Assembly: GCA_026874595.1 (NCBI GenBank)
Contig: CM049311.1
Coordinates: 49,355,676 to 49,419,675, forward strand
DNA length: 64,000 nucleotides
Direction: 5' to 3'
Origin: Sipunculus nudus
Taxonomy: Eukaryota > Annelida > Sipuncula > Golfingiida > Sipunculidae
The notes beneath the pieces are model-generated. The model saw nothing but the letters and a program-made list of their open reading frames with translations, had not been told where the DNA came from and ran no database searches. Position 1 is the stretch's first letter, and each line of letters opens with the position of its first letter. A program made the position numbers and the translations under genes. Of the stretch, positions 12,310 through 22,489 are shown piece by piece.

Positions 12310-13660
12310 CAACTGAGTGTCCGGAAAATTGCGGAATTGCTAAAAGGTTGCCCTTCCTTTCAATCTCGGCTATCGGAGGATTCATATAACTCTTAAGTTG
12401 CTAAATTGTCGGCAATTTGCGGAATTGCTAGACGGGGGCCCCTCATGTAATATTCCCTGGGCCTCCCTATCGGAGGATTTAGAGAACTACAAAGTTGCTA
12501 AATTGCCGGCAATTTGCGGAAATGCTAGATGGGGTGCCCCTCAGTGTATGACCGCCCGGGGCTCACTCTACCGGTGGATTCAGAGAACTACAGAGTTGCT
12601 AAATTGCCGGCAATTTGCGGGATCGCATGAAGGGGGCCCTTCTCTTCCATCTCGTCTCGGCCTCCCCCCATCGGAGGAATCAGAGAACTACAAAGTTGCT
12701 AAATTGCCAGCAAATTACGGAAATGCTAGATGGGGGGCTCTTCAGTGTATGACCGCCGGGGGCTCACTCTACCGGAAGATTCAGAAAACTATAGAGTTGC
12801 TAAATTGACGGCTATTTGCGGGATTGCATGACGGGGGCCCTTCAGTTCCATCTCGTCAGTTGCTAAATTGCCGGCAGTTTGCGTGATCGCATGACGGGGG
12901 CCCTTCTCTTCCATCTTGTCTCGGCCTCCCCCTATCGGAGGATTCAGACAACTACAAAGTTGCTAAATTGCCAGCAAATTGCGGAATTGCTAGATGGGGG
13001 CCCATCAGTGTATGACCGCCGGGGGCTCACTCTACCGGGGGATTCAGAGAGAAGTACAAAGTTGCTAAATTGCAGGCAATTTGCGGGATTGCATGACGGG
13101 GGTCCTTCAGTTCAAACTTGTCTTGGCCTCCCCTATTGGAGGATTCAGAGAACTACAAAGTTGCTAAATTGCCGGCATATTGCGGAATTGCTAGACGGGG
13201 GTGTCATTTGTTTGCAGCCTGAGCTCCCTCTACCGGATGATTAAGAGAATTTCAAAGTTGCAAAATTGCCAGCAAATTGCATAATTGCTTGACAGGCCCC
13301 TTCATCTCATTGCCGCCTGGGGCTCCCTCCAAAATATCTCCAAAATTGCAAAATTGCCAGCAAATTGCGGAATTGCTAGACGGGGGCAGTTCATTTCATT
13401 GTTGCCTAGGGCTCCCTCTAACGGACGATTATGAGAACTTCAAAGTTGATAAATTGCCAGCAATTGCGTGTATGAGAGACGGGAGGTCTTCCCTGCCGAA
13501 TGGCAAAGTTGCTTCTAAAGTTGCTAAATTGCTAGCAATTTGCGCATAAGGATGCAAAATTGCTGGTTACCTGATTGATTGCTGGCAGTTTGCCAGAGTT
13601 GCTGACAATTTGCGAGACTGATGGGAAAGTTGACGGGCGCCGCCCAACTATGCGACAGAG
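12310..13660. repeat. ~100-bp tandem array with internal palindrome
   Basis: About 12 units. Starts of the GTTGCTAAATTG landmark fall at 12397, 12494, 12595, 12695, 12796, 12859, 12959, 13061, 13160, 13257, ~13345, 13445 and 13520. Spacing is therefore 97-102 bp except for one 63-bp truncated unit and a decaying 3' end. Most units carry AAATTGCCGGCAATTT, a perfect 16-bp palindrome, or a one-base variant (AAATTGCCAGCAAATT). Because the unit is near 100 bp, successive units shift frame. The open frames at 12398-12808 and 12879-13244 (KLLNCRQFAE-like) are therefore by-products rather than a repeat protein. Confidence 0.93.
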
Positions 13661-13799
13661 GCAAGCTTCAAATGGAAGAAACCAACAGTTCCCAACCCAT
13701 ATGGTTTGCACAAGAACGAATCCATAGCGTAGGTCGCATGTCTTGTTCGGAGTTCAGTTGAGGCCTTGGACTTTCAGGACGCCTCGAGTGTTCTCTAAA

Positions 13800-14825
13800 A
13801 TAAGCGGTTACAGAGACCGTGGCATGGGATCACTCTGTCCCATGAAAGGTCAATCGGTTACAGAGACCGTGGCATGGGATCACTCTGTCCAATCAAAGGT
13901 CAAGCGGTTACAGAGACCGTGCTATGGGATCTCTCTGTCCAATCAAAAGTCAAGCGGTTACATAGACCGTGGCATGGGATCACTCTGTCCAATCAAAGGT
14001 CAAGCGGTTACAGAGACCGTGGCATGGGATCACTCTGTCCAATCCAAGGTCAATCGTTTACAGAGACTGTGGCATGGGATCACTCTGTCCAATCAAAGGT
14101 CAAGCGTTTACAGAGACCGTGCTATGGGATCACTCTGTCCCATGAAAGGTCAACCGGTTACAGAGACCGTGGCATGGGATCACTCTGTCCAATCAAAGGT
14201 CAAGCGGTTACAGAGACCGTGCTATGGGATCACTCTGTCCCATGAAAGGTCAAGCGGTTACAGAGACCGTGCTACTGGATCACTCTGTCCCATGAAAGGT
14301 CAAGCGGGTACAGAGACCGTAGCATGAGATCACTTTGTCCAATCAAAGGTCAAGCGTTTACAGAGACCGTGGCATGGGATCACTCTGTCCCATGAAATGT
14401 CAAGCGGTTACAGAGACCGTGCTATTGGATCACTCTGTCCCATGAAAGGTCAAGCGGTTACAGAGACCGTAGCATGGGATCACTCTGTCCCATGAAAGGT
14501 CAAGCGTTTACAGAGACTGTGCTATGGAATCAATCTGTCCCATGAAATGTCAAGCGGTTACAGAAACCGTGACATGGGATCACTCTGTCCCATGAAAGGT
14601 CAAGCAGTTACAAAGACCGTGGCATGATGTCACTCTAGGTCCCATGAATGGTCAGGTGGTTACAGAGACCGTAGAATGGGATCACTCTGTCCCATGAAAG
14701 GTCAAGCGGTTACAGAGACCGTAGAATGAGATCACTCTGTCCCTGGAAGGACCAGGCGGTTAATGAGACCGTGGCACGAGGTAATTTTGTCCCCTACATT
14801 ATAACGCGGTTACAGAAACCATTTG
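13800..14825. repeat. 50-bp minisatellite (~20 units)
   Basis: Head-to-tail 50-bp units of the type GCGGTTACAGAGACCGTGGC + ATGGGATCACTCTGTCCCAT + GAAAGGTCAA, starting at 13804 and repeating at exact 50-bp steps (13805, 13855, and so on). Units become diverged and slightly length-variable after 14620. Two unit subtypes alternate irregularly (CCCATGAAAG versus CCAATCAAAG). ATGGGA...TCCCAT within each unit can form a small hairpin. Since 50 is not a multiple of 3, an open frame cycles through all three reading frames every 150 bp. No unit phase contains a stop, which explains the 194-codon open frame at 13743-14327. I regard it as non-coding. Confidence 0.95.
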
Positions 14826-14932
14826 ATATATACGCAGTTCCTGCCAGGTTCAGAAGATAAAACACGTTATGGAATGCACTCTTCCTGTCCAAAGAAATAC
14901 TAGATTTCGGTATAGGATGTAAAACAAGATCA

Positions 14933-15257
14933 ACTGGTTTTCGTTGCTCAGGGGTAGAGCATAGGACTTAAAGCCGGGAGATCGTTAGTTCGAACGGCCA
15001 TGTTTCACTCACAAACGAAAGCGCCTTTCGGGAGTTCCTCGGGGGTATGACCCAGCAATGGGGACGATTACGCCCCCAGGGCCCGCAGGTACAGTAGTCA
15101 CCGGGCCTGGATGACGCCAGGATATAAAATTAGAGGAAGCATGTGATACTGCCCTGTCAAGTAGTCCGAAACCGGAATGGAAATTTGCAGATATACATAT
15201 ATGTAGTTAAGTTAGCATTAAAACAATGGAAGCGGTTACCTAAAAAAATAATAAAAA
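14933..15257 (+). repeat. tRNA-derived SINE (family 3) hosting a nested LTR
   Basis: The head reads GTTGCTCAGGGGTAGAGC (good A box) at 14942, then GATCGTTAGTTCGAACGG (B-box-like) at 14983. The GC-rich body includes GGGAGTTCCTCGGGGG and CACCGGGCCTGGATGACG. The tail is AT-rich, ending CTAAAAAAATAATAAAAA. Immediately 5' is a 21-bp sequence (14912-14932, beginning ATAGGATGTAAAACAAG) that recurs with one mismatch at 16092-16112 beyond the LTR. It behaves as a target-site duplication of the SINE, into whose tail the LTR later landed. Confidence 0.7.
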
Positions 15258-16087
15258 TGTTTCAAATGTCTTTTTTATTGTGTGACACGGGCATAACTCG
15301 TGTTGTAGCGGCCCGGGTGTTGCACTCTCAGTTTAACCGTACTGGTTGAACTCTCGCTGTCATGATAGTCTGGGGCTTTCTCGCCTGGCCGGGCCAGGTT
15401 GGTCCACGTGTGAACCCTGACATGTGTAGAGACACGGCATTCGTTGTTCTAGAATTTTCCTATAACGTGTGTACTGTGTATCATTTTAGATTCTTTAGTT
15501 TGTTCCAGAAGTGGAAAGTTCTCGGCTTGAGGTGGAGGTTATAAAAAGGGGGCTCTGTTTTAGAGCCGAGAGAGAGGTGAGAGAATATTCAAGCGCATAC
15601 AGAAGCGTGTAAGTCAGTTTGTGGGACATCTTCCGATAAGTGCGGCAATTATAGATTTTCTTCAGATTTTCTTCTAGATTAGTAACGGATCCTTTATAGT
15701 CTTCAGTGTGCTTTCGGGATTGTTACAAGAGCTTAACATTGGACTGTTATTCTCTGAGAAGATTTGTGTGAACTGTTCATCTTAATTATATGCTTTAAAG
15801 GACGCTGTGACAGTGGTGGTATCCAGCTGCTGTGCACTTTGTTTACTAGGCTGTGTGATTATATTGATTTGCTGTTATACTGTTGATGTACTGTGTAATT
15901 GTATTGATTTAGTGTTTTGTTTTAAAATAAATTATAGTTATTTGTTAGCAACAAACACTGACTTCTTTATTCATTCCCCTAGACATTTCACGCTGCCTAG
16001 TGTTACAGAATCTGCTTTTTTTCTCCATTATAAAAAAAATATTGTTCGTCACGCATACGTGATATGTTGATATTAGTTTCCGTAACA
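15258..16087 (+). mobile_element. Solo LTR, family L, copy A (near full length, 830 bp)
   Basis: The most complete copy of an LTR seen six times in the window. It starts TGTTTCAAATG (elsewhere TGTTACAGGTGC) and ends TTTCCGTAACA, giving the TG...CA termini of Ty3/Gypsy LTRs. Inside are a TATA box (TATAAAAA at ~15541), a polyadenylation signal (AATAAATTATAG at ~15927) and the conserved 3' block with CACGCTGCCTAGTGTTACAG. No internal region follows, so it is a solo LTR formed by recombination. It sits in the A-rich tail of a SINE. A short AT-rich target duplication (ATAAA-like) is possible but ambiguous. The 87-codon frame at 15807-16070 is LTR sequence, not a gene. Confidence 0.85.
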
Positions 16088-16112
16088 ATAAATAGGATGT
16101 AAAGCAAGATCA

Positions 16113-17165
16113 TCTTTAGCTATAGCCAAGTTAACTTTGCACTTACGGCATACAGGTTATAGAACAAAACTGTTGATGCAATGTGGGTGGCAGACTCAAT
16201 GCAATGGGCTAAACAATGACCAAGCAACGGTGAGGCACATTGGTGAATAGATGTGGTTTTGTAGTGTCTTGAAAAGCGCTAAAAATACAATCCCAAAATA
16301 ATTCACATAACTACATATAAAAACTTGATCTCTGCCACACAATTTTTCTTCAGATGAGCGGCTCTGTGCATCCCCGGGCGACTATATTCGATCCATTGTG
16401 TCGCAGCCTTTGGCTGTGGGTCATATATTTTGATTCTTTCAGCCCGGATATTGAGGAGTCAAGCCGATACGGGACACTGGAAGTGACTGACGGTATACAA
16501 TCCGCTTGTCATTCGTCGTGAATTGTCTTGATAAAGGGTAGATTTCATCAGGTATTGTGAGGAATGCCTGTCAGTGGATTCTGCGGTGTACACTGTTGTT
16601 AGCTGAGAAGATCAGCCGTTGTCACCGTGTACGTGACTTTTGACGGCTATAATTAATGAACGAATGTCAGCTTTTTGAGCATGAAAAAATCTGATGACAT
16701 CTGTCAATGTGCTAAAGCACCTAAACTAGAAACGCACGAGGAAAACCATGGGAACAAGAGTAGATGTATAGGTCATGTATACTCGCTTATTGCAGTCTCT
16801 TTTTTATATTAAAATAAAAAACGCCAAAAGAACAATAATGAAAATAAGAGCATGCGATGATAATACAACTACAACTCATAACTGATATACACGCGTTCAG
16901 TGTAAAGCTCAGTATTATATACAAAATATTTTCCATGCCCTGTTTTTATAATGTCAACATAACAAATATAAAAAAATTGAGGTTTTATGATCGTTACTTC
17001 AATGTTTCTGTGCAGAGAATTAGGAATAATCTAGCATTCATATCTTTCCTGTATTTTATCTCTTTATCAAAGTTTGTTGCCTTGACCACTAGGCTACGGA
17101 CTAACCTTTAAGTGTATGAATTTAATTATATGTCAAGTAATTAGTAATTATTATTTATAAATATA
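16113..17165. other. Intergenic DNA, nothing recognised
   Basis: AT-rich, with an 84-codon open frame (16857-17111) that has ATG but no family features. No RNA gene is seen. Confidence 0.45.
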
Positions 17166-17194
17166 CATATATGTATATATATATGTATATATAT

Positions 17195-17748
17195 AGTTAC
17201 GGAACCTTATAACAAAATATGAGCTTAACTTTTGTTACGGAGATAAATAAAAATTAGATTCTGTGACACTAGGCAGCGTGAAATGTCTAGGGGTATGAAT
17301 TAAGAAGTCAGTAATATTTTGTTAACAAATAATTATAATTCATTTGTTAACAATCCTAACATTATAATACACTAAATAAATACAATTACTTAGTAAAACA
17401 GTAAAAATGTACAGTACCAGAGTGTCCGGATCCAGGCTCTGATTCTTGATACCACCACTGTCACAGCGACAACAAGTCCTTTAAAACTTATAATCCAGAT
17501 GAACAGTTCACGTAAATCTTCTCAGAGAATAATAGTCCAATGTAATCTCAAAATCAGTCTGTTGTAATCCAAAAGTGAAGTTCTGGCAATAATTCCAAAG
17601 GCAAACTGAAGACTGTATAAAAGTCCCTTATTTAAAACACAGGCCCTTATTTATAGCTTCTCATCCCAAAGCTTAGGAATACAGCCCCTAAATTCCAGAT
17701 TAGCACGAGCGCTATGCCTTTACACGCCAGGGTTCCCCAGTACGACAT
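17195..17748 (-). mobile_element. Truncated LTR, family L, copy B
   Basis: Read on the plus strand it begins GTTACGGAACC and carries GTGACACTAGGCAGCGTG and AATGTCTAGGGG, the reverse complement of the LTR 3' block. It then runs through U5/R/U3-like sequence to about CACGCCAGGGTTCC. The outer U3 end (TGTTACAGGTGC) is missing, so this minus-oriented LTR is 5'-truncated. It abuts a TA-rich microsatellite (17160-17194). Confidence 0.8.
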
Positions 17749-17749
17749 A

Positions 17750-18720
17750 TATATCAATGTATATGAACGTTGAAAATTTACGCAAGTGCATTGGTGGGAC
17801 TACAGGGTTCTGGCAAAAATATAATCGATATTGTTTCCACACTCAGTCTAAAAATTGAAAATACATTCTGATACATATATGCTTATAAATATATTGAATG
17901 ATTTGCTTTCGTCGGTAAATAAATTTGACTGATTGATTTAATCCCTCTTCGGTATTCAGCATACAGGAATTGATACAAACAGTTATCAATAAAGACATAT
18001 TCACTGTATGAAGTGTGTCTGGCGATTTTTTCTGTGACGGGCTTTTTAGTTAAAAAAATGTTATTCAGCTCAAAATTCCTCCTTCCTATTTGTTTTACAA
18101 GTCAAGAGCAGAAACGAATCTCAAAACCTAAAATTCTTACAATAAGTAAAGTTGTTTTGATAGGGAGATGGGACTTTCTATCCACTGAGGCATTGATTTC
18201 CACTTGTGCTTCTGTCATCTGCGGCTAAGACAGGAAGTCATTTTAATCGGACAACCCGCCTCAAAGCCTGCTAGGTCCTAATTCAATTTTATCATCACAG
18301 ATGTAAATGTAAATCTTCTGATTTTCCGCAAGTTTTTTCCGGGTCTCCTTCAATGGAACCTGCAGCCCTATCTTTGTTACTGTTTATTGGGCCGGATCCG
18401 TCTTTAAATCTCTTTCTAAATGACCAGCTGTCAGATTAGGTCGGTTATCTACGTGTCACTGCCTCTTATCAGCTGGTCCGTCTCTAATACAACTAGGAAT
18501 TAAGGGGAGATCCTGAGATTGGATCATATCAGGGTTCATTACGGACCAAGTCGGCATTCCTGTCTTGGCCTGTCAGGAAAAAAAATTATTTTTCGACTAT
18601 CTTTGATTCCAATTCGAGTTAAAGTTTTTATTTATTTTTTGAGAAGGGATTTGAAAGTGGCTGTTTGCTACCCCAAATGTCACCTAAATATATATCAATT
18701 CACTGACGCTCCAGAGGTCA
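17750..18720. other. Intergenic DNA
   Basis: No recognisable gene or repeat. Short open frames (18013-18228, 18519-18779) have no supporting motif. Confidence 0.45.
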
Positions 18721-18721
18721 C

Positions 18722-19290
18722 TTCTTCTCAAAACGAACCTCTTCCTGTTAGGCATTGTGGGAAGACCGGGACAACTTAACTCAAATGTCAAACTTTAAAA
18801 TCAAAATTTGTTACATTTCAAGGAGACACCATCTGTTTCTATTTCACTTGCGTATGCTGACAAAATATACATTATATCAAAATAAAAAAGGTATGGTTCT
18901 CAGGCACTTTTTTCAGAAATCATTGCGGGCGGGCGGTTTTTTATTTTTAATTTTTAGTTACGTTTCAATAAAAATGTTAAATGATAAGGGAAAAACATGA
19001 TAATGACATATTTTTTTTGCTAAACAAGTAAATTCACTACATAACAAAGGAAATTGTACGATTTTATCCTCTTGAAAGAAATGTCCGAGCTGCTGCAGCT
19101 CAAAATTGGTAAGTTAATATTGAAAAATCAAAATAAAAATTTTTAATTTGGGGGTTTAAAATTGATGCTGGCGGTGCCTAAGAACCATACCTTTTATTTT
19201 TTTGGCCTTATTCTGTAACGTTCTTACCACAAAAACACCCGTGTTTATGTAATTTGCCTTCAACAATTCTTATAGTTATACAATGGACTT
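18722..19290 (+). repeat. Dispersed repeat family 4, copy 1 (interrupted by a MITE)
   Basis: The segments 18722-18886 and 19200-19290 together align by eye with the continuous copy at 35050-35300. Shared landmarks are AAACGAAYCTCTTC, CATTGTGGGAAGACC, TTCACTTGCGTATGCTGAC, CTTACCACAAAAAC and GTAATTTGCCTT. The intervening block is a MITE absent from the other copy. No coding function is visible. Confidence 0.7.
18882..19200. mobile_element. MITE-like element with ~21-28 bp terminal inverted repeats
   Basis: The ends at 18887-18907 and 19174-19194 are reverse complements with one mismatch over 21 bp (AAAGGTATGGTTCTC versus GGTATGGTTCTTA when both are read inward). The similarity continues outward through A/T-rich bases. 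Length is ~310 bp with no coding capacity, a typical non-autonomous DNA transposon layout. The related locus at 35050-35300 lacks it, supporting insertion. The target duplication is obscured by the AT-rich flanks. Confidence 0.8.
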
Positions 19291-20590
19291 ACTTACCCTT
19301 TTAACTGTATTTATATGTACGCCATCTGCGTATTTAGATGCCGCTTTGCTCTATTGGTGTTAGATTGTGACGCCTTTTAACCCTAAACAAACACAGTCGT
19401 ACTCTTGTGAGTTTACACAACGTGTATTCAATGTTTTTAGGTCGAAAGGGGGTGCCCCTTCATCCCCCCTAATTTTGGTTAATGTCTTGCACAGGGGTCT
19501 TCACATAATATGGCGGAACGCGGGCTCATACAAGTTCAGCGTTGTAATTATCATGTCACCACTCTCAACAATTCTAATGTATAAATATTTGATTATATAA
19601 TATAACTAATGCAGTGGGCACGAAGATAGTGTTATTTTACAATCAGAACATACTACTTTAAAGTAACTTTCAAACGTGGACACGCATCAACAAACAACAT
19701 TTTCCGCTAAAAGAGAACGCAGGACTCATTGAGAATACAACAACATTTTTTTTTTATGATTATAAAAACGAGGGGTTGTCACCAGCGCATGCCAGATCTG
19801 TGGGCTTTTTGTATGGTGCCGTGCGTGATGTTTGTATTTAATGCAGACAGATGTTGAACAATACATCTACCTTATCCCCGCACGGCCCGCCAAACGCAAA
19901 GTTCATTTATCAAGCTCATTGTGTAAACAACTGCGGGGACCACACCTAACATGACAGACATAAATCACTTCTAGTCAGTTGGGCAACATCGTTTGGCAGA
20001 GCCTGCACGCCCTCCGAAATGCTGCCCCGGCGTGACGTGTATAACGATCTGGCATTCATTTTGCCTGAAGGAAAAGTTCACCCTAGAGGGCGATTCGAAA
20101 CCCTAGTCTCCGCTCTTAGGCAAACAAACATGTGGATATTTCGCTTCTTTTGTTGGGTATCATTTTTTGCACATTAGGCCCACAATGGCGTCAATTTACC
20201 TATAAATATTTTAGAATTAAGTATAAGGTCTTAGACAATAATGAATTATGTTTCTAGCTTAGGTTTATTTTTAACTATTTTTAGATATATAAAGTAAAAC
20301 GTCACTTAACGTTCACCTTATTTTAGCGACAACCTCAAAATAACAACAATATTTGACGGTTCCCGATTCTTTTTCCCTCCTTATAAAAGACCTTGGTTAA
20401 AAGACCTCCTCGCAAATGCAACCACTTTCGATGGCGGTCGTAATTTCGGGGTTTCCTGTAATATTTCTATGAAAATTTAGAAATAGAACCAAAGTCTATC
20501 ATTCTAATTATTAACATATTTCATTTACAATATATTAATTTTATTATCTGAAAAACAGGGGATAATTACATGGACCATCCGCTCTTGCTA
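19291..20590. other. Intergenic DNA
   Basis: AT-rich unique-looking sequence. Nothing codes for a recognisable product. Confidence 0.45.
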
Positions 20591-20593
20591 AAA

Positions 20594-20632
20594 TGCGCGC
20601 GCGCGTGTGTGTGTGTGTGGGGGGGGGGGGGG
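20594..20632. repeat. (CG)n-(TG)n-G14 simple repeat
   Basis: Alternating CG then TG dinucleotides run directly into 14 consecutive G. Both parts are prone to non-B structures (Z-DNA, G-quadruplex). A CCCCCTG-rich stretch follows within 30 bp. Confidence 0.9.
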
Positions 20633-20889
20633 ATACATGTATACCACCATCCCCCTGTTTTGACGCCCCTGGAGCACCCCCTTCTCAGTGTTGTCAAGTT
20701 AAAAGTATAAAAAATGGACATATTGTTGATTATATGCAATATTTCAAGAATTCTCGCGGTTTTATTTTGTTTTATCTCCGTAATTTTGCAAAATTCCACG
20801 AATTATATATTAAAGATAAACAAAATATCGCTTGCTCGTCCCTTTCATTTACCTCTCAGAGTCGTAGAACAATCAATTTTTTTCGGTGA

Positions 20890-21735
20890 TGCCTTCTCGG
20901 GGAAAGTTTAAGGCCAAGTAATCCCCGAGATTCAGACTTCAGCAGGTATATCTGCTTCTAGCAGAGCGACTTTCTTTTAGATAAAACCTTATTACATGCA
21001 AGATTGGATTATTATAGAGATTGTTCGGTTGGCGGAGTATACTGGGTTCATATTAGCACTGACGGGCAGTCATTAATTATTATAACTGCAAGGCGGAGGT
21101 GTTTTTCCTCTGAGAATTAAACGTCTCTCATGTGTACAAACAAACATTTCAAATATGAATGACAATACATCAAATCACAATCAGGTACAAGAACAAATAC
21201 TGTTGGAATGGATGTTAAAATAAATACATATGTTCAAGTCATCCTTTTAACTTAGCTGACAGTTCATTGGAATTCAACAAGTCATATGATATTTTATTTC
21301 CGATTCAATTCAGTGTGATACGCAAATGTTTCCATTTTACTTTCCTTATTTTCAAATTGACCTTTGGCTACTTTCGCTGACTTCATGTATCTCAGGCGAT
21401 TCATGTTTCATTGGATATGGAAGTACCGGAACACAGCTGTGTTTTTTGTAGTTATGAGATCGCTGGGCAGATGGTATTACCGTTATGTAGGACTGTCTGC
21501 TAAACTCAAAATAGAACCGGAACATATCCTCTGCTTGTGCATATTAGTCACTGGATCCATGGGGCCATTGAATTCTTTCCAGTAATTACACAACTTAAAA
21601 CACGAGGATTATGCATAAGAGTAATGAAAACCTCTAAATATCACCCTTCATTAAAGCAAACAGCGGCATCCAATAATGTCCCACTGGTACTCTTCAATAC
21701 AGGGACAAACCGATTTCTTGCGCAATAGATGAGTC
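20890..21735. other. Intergenic DNA
   Basis: No gene found. The 73-codon frame at 21364-21585 starts with TTG and has no family features. Confidence 0.45.
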
Positions 21736-21739
21736 TATT

Positions 21740-22480
21740 TATTTTTTTCTTTGCCCGACTCTTTATGCGTTCTCTTCTTTTCTTCTTGCCCGACAATTAC
21801 CTATTCTCCCTTTCTTCGTGTCCGAAAGTGACCTTTTCTTTCTTTATTCTTGTCGGACTGTGACCTTTTCTCTCTCTTTCTTAGTGCCCGAGAGTGACCT
21901 TTTCTTACTTCATTCTTGCCGGATGGTAACATATACTGTCTTTCTTCGTGTCGGACATTCACCTTTTCTTTCTTTATTCTTGCCGGACTGTGACCTTTTC
22001 TCTCTCTTTCTTATTGCCCGAGAGTGACCTTTTCTTTCTTTATTCTTGCCGGACTGTGACCTTTTCTCTCTCTTTCTTATTGCCCGAGAGTGACCTTTTC
22101 TTTCTTTATTCTTGCCGGATGGTAACATATTCTGTCTTTCTTCGTGTCGGACAGTGACCTTTTCTTTCTTTATTCTTGCCGGACTGTGACATTTTCTCTC
22201 TCTTTCTTATTACCCGAGAGTGACCTTTTCTTTCTTTATTCTTGCCGGACTGTGACCTTTTCTCTCTCTTTCTTATTACCCGACAGTGACCTTTTCTTTC
22301 TTTATTCTTGCCGGATGGTAACATATTCTGTCTTTCTTCGTGTCGGACAGTGACCTTTTCTTTCTTTATTCTTGCCGGACTGTGACATTTTCTCTCTCTT
22401 TCTTATTGCCCGTGAGTGACCTTTTCTTTCTTTATTCTTGCCGGAGTGTAACCTTCTTTCATTATTTTTTTTCTTCATTG
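21740..22480. repeat. Pyrimidine-rich tandem array, 196-bp higher-order unit
   Basis: Units of about 64-66 bp (TGACCTTTTCTTTCTTTATT + CTTGCCGGACTG and variants) are grouped in threes. The marker GGTAACATAT recurs at 21925, 22121 and 22317, exactly 196 bp apart. The plus strand is strongly C+T biased with periodic CCGGA/CCGAGAG interruptions. Both strands are open for 70-80 codons in each period, giving mirrored open frames spaced by 196 bp. These reflect sequence composition, not genes. Mirror polypurine-polypyrimidine tracts could adopt triplex structure. Confidence 0.92.
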
Positions 22481-22489
22481 TCGGACGGT

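Noticed and set aside
12398-13549. KLLNCRQFAE-type ORFs
   Set aside because: These frames shift with each ~100-bp unit and arise from the tandem array.
13743-14327. 194-codon ORF as a repeat protein
   Set aside because: It is the 50-bp array cycling through frames, and the overlapping frame at 13874-14245 gives the same peptides in another phase.
1-14825. CRISPR-like array
   Set aside because: Repeats are contiguous tandem units without unique spacers, and the sequence is eukaryotic in character.
15807-16070. 87-codon ORF and the similar 87-codon ORF at 44621-44884
   Set aside because: Both are the R-U5 part of the LTR. Their similarity reflects LTR homology, not a gene family.
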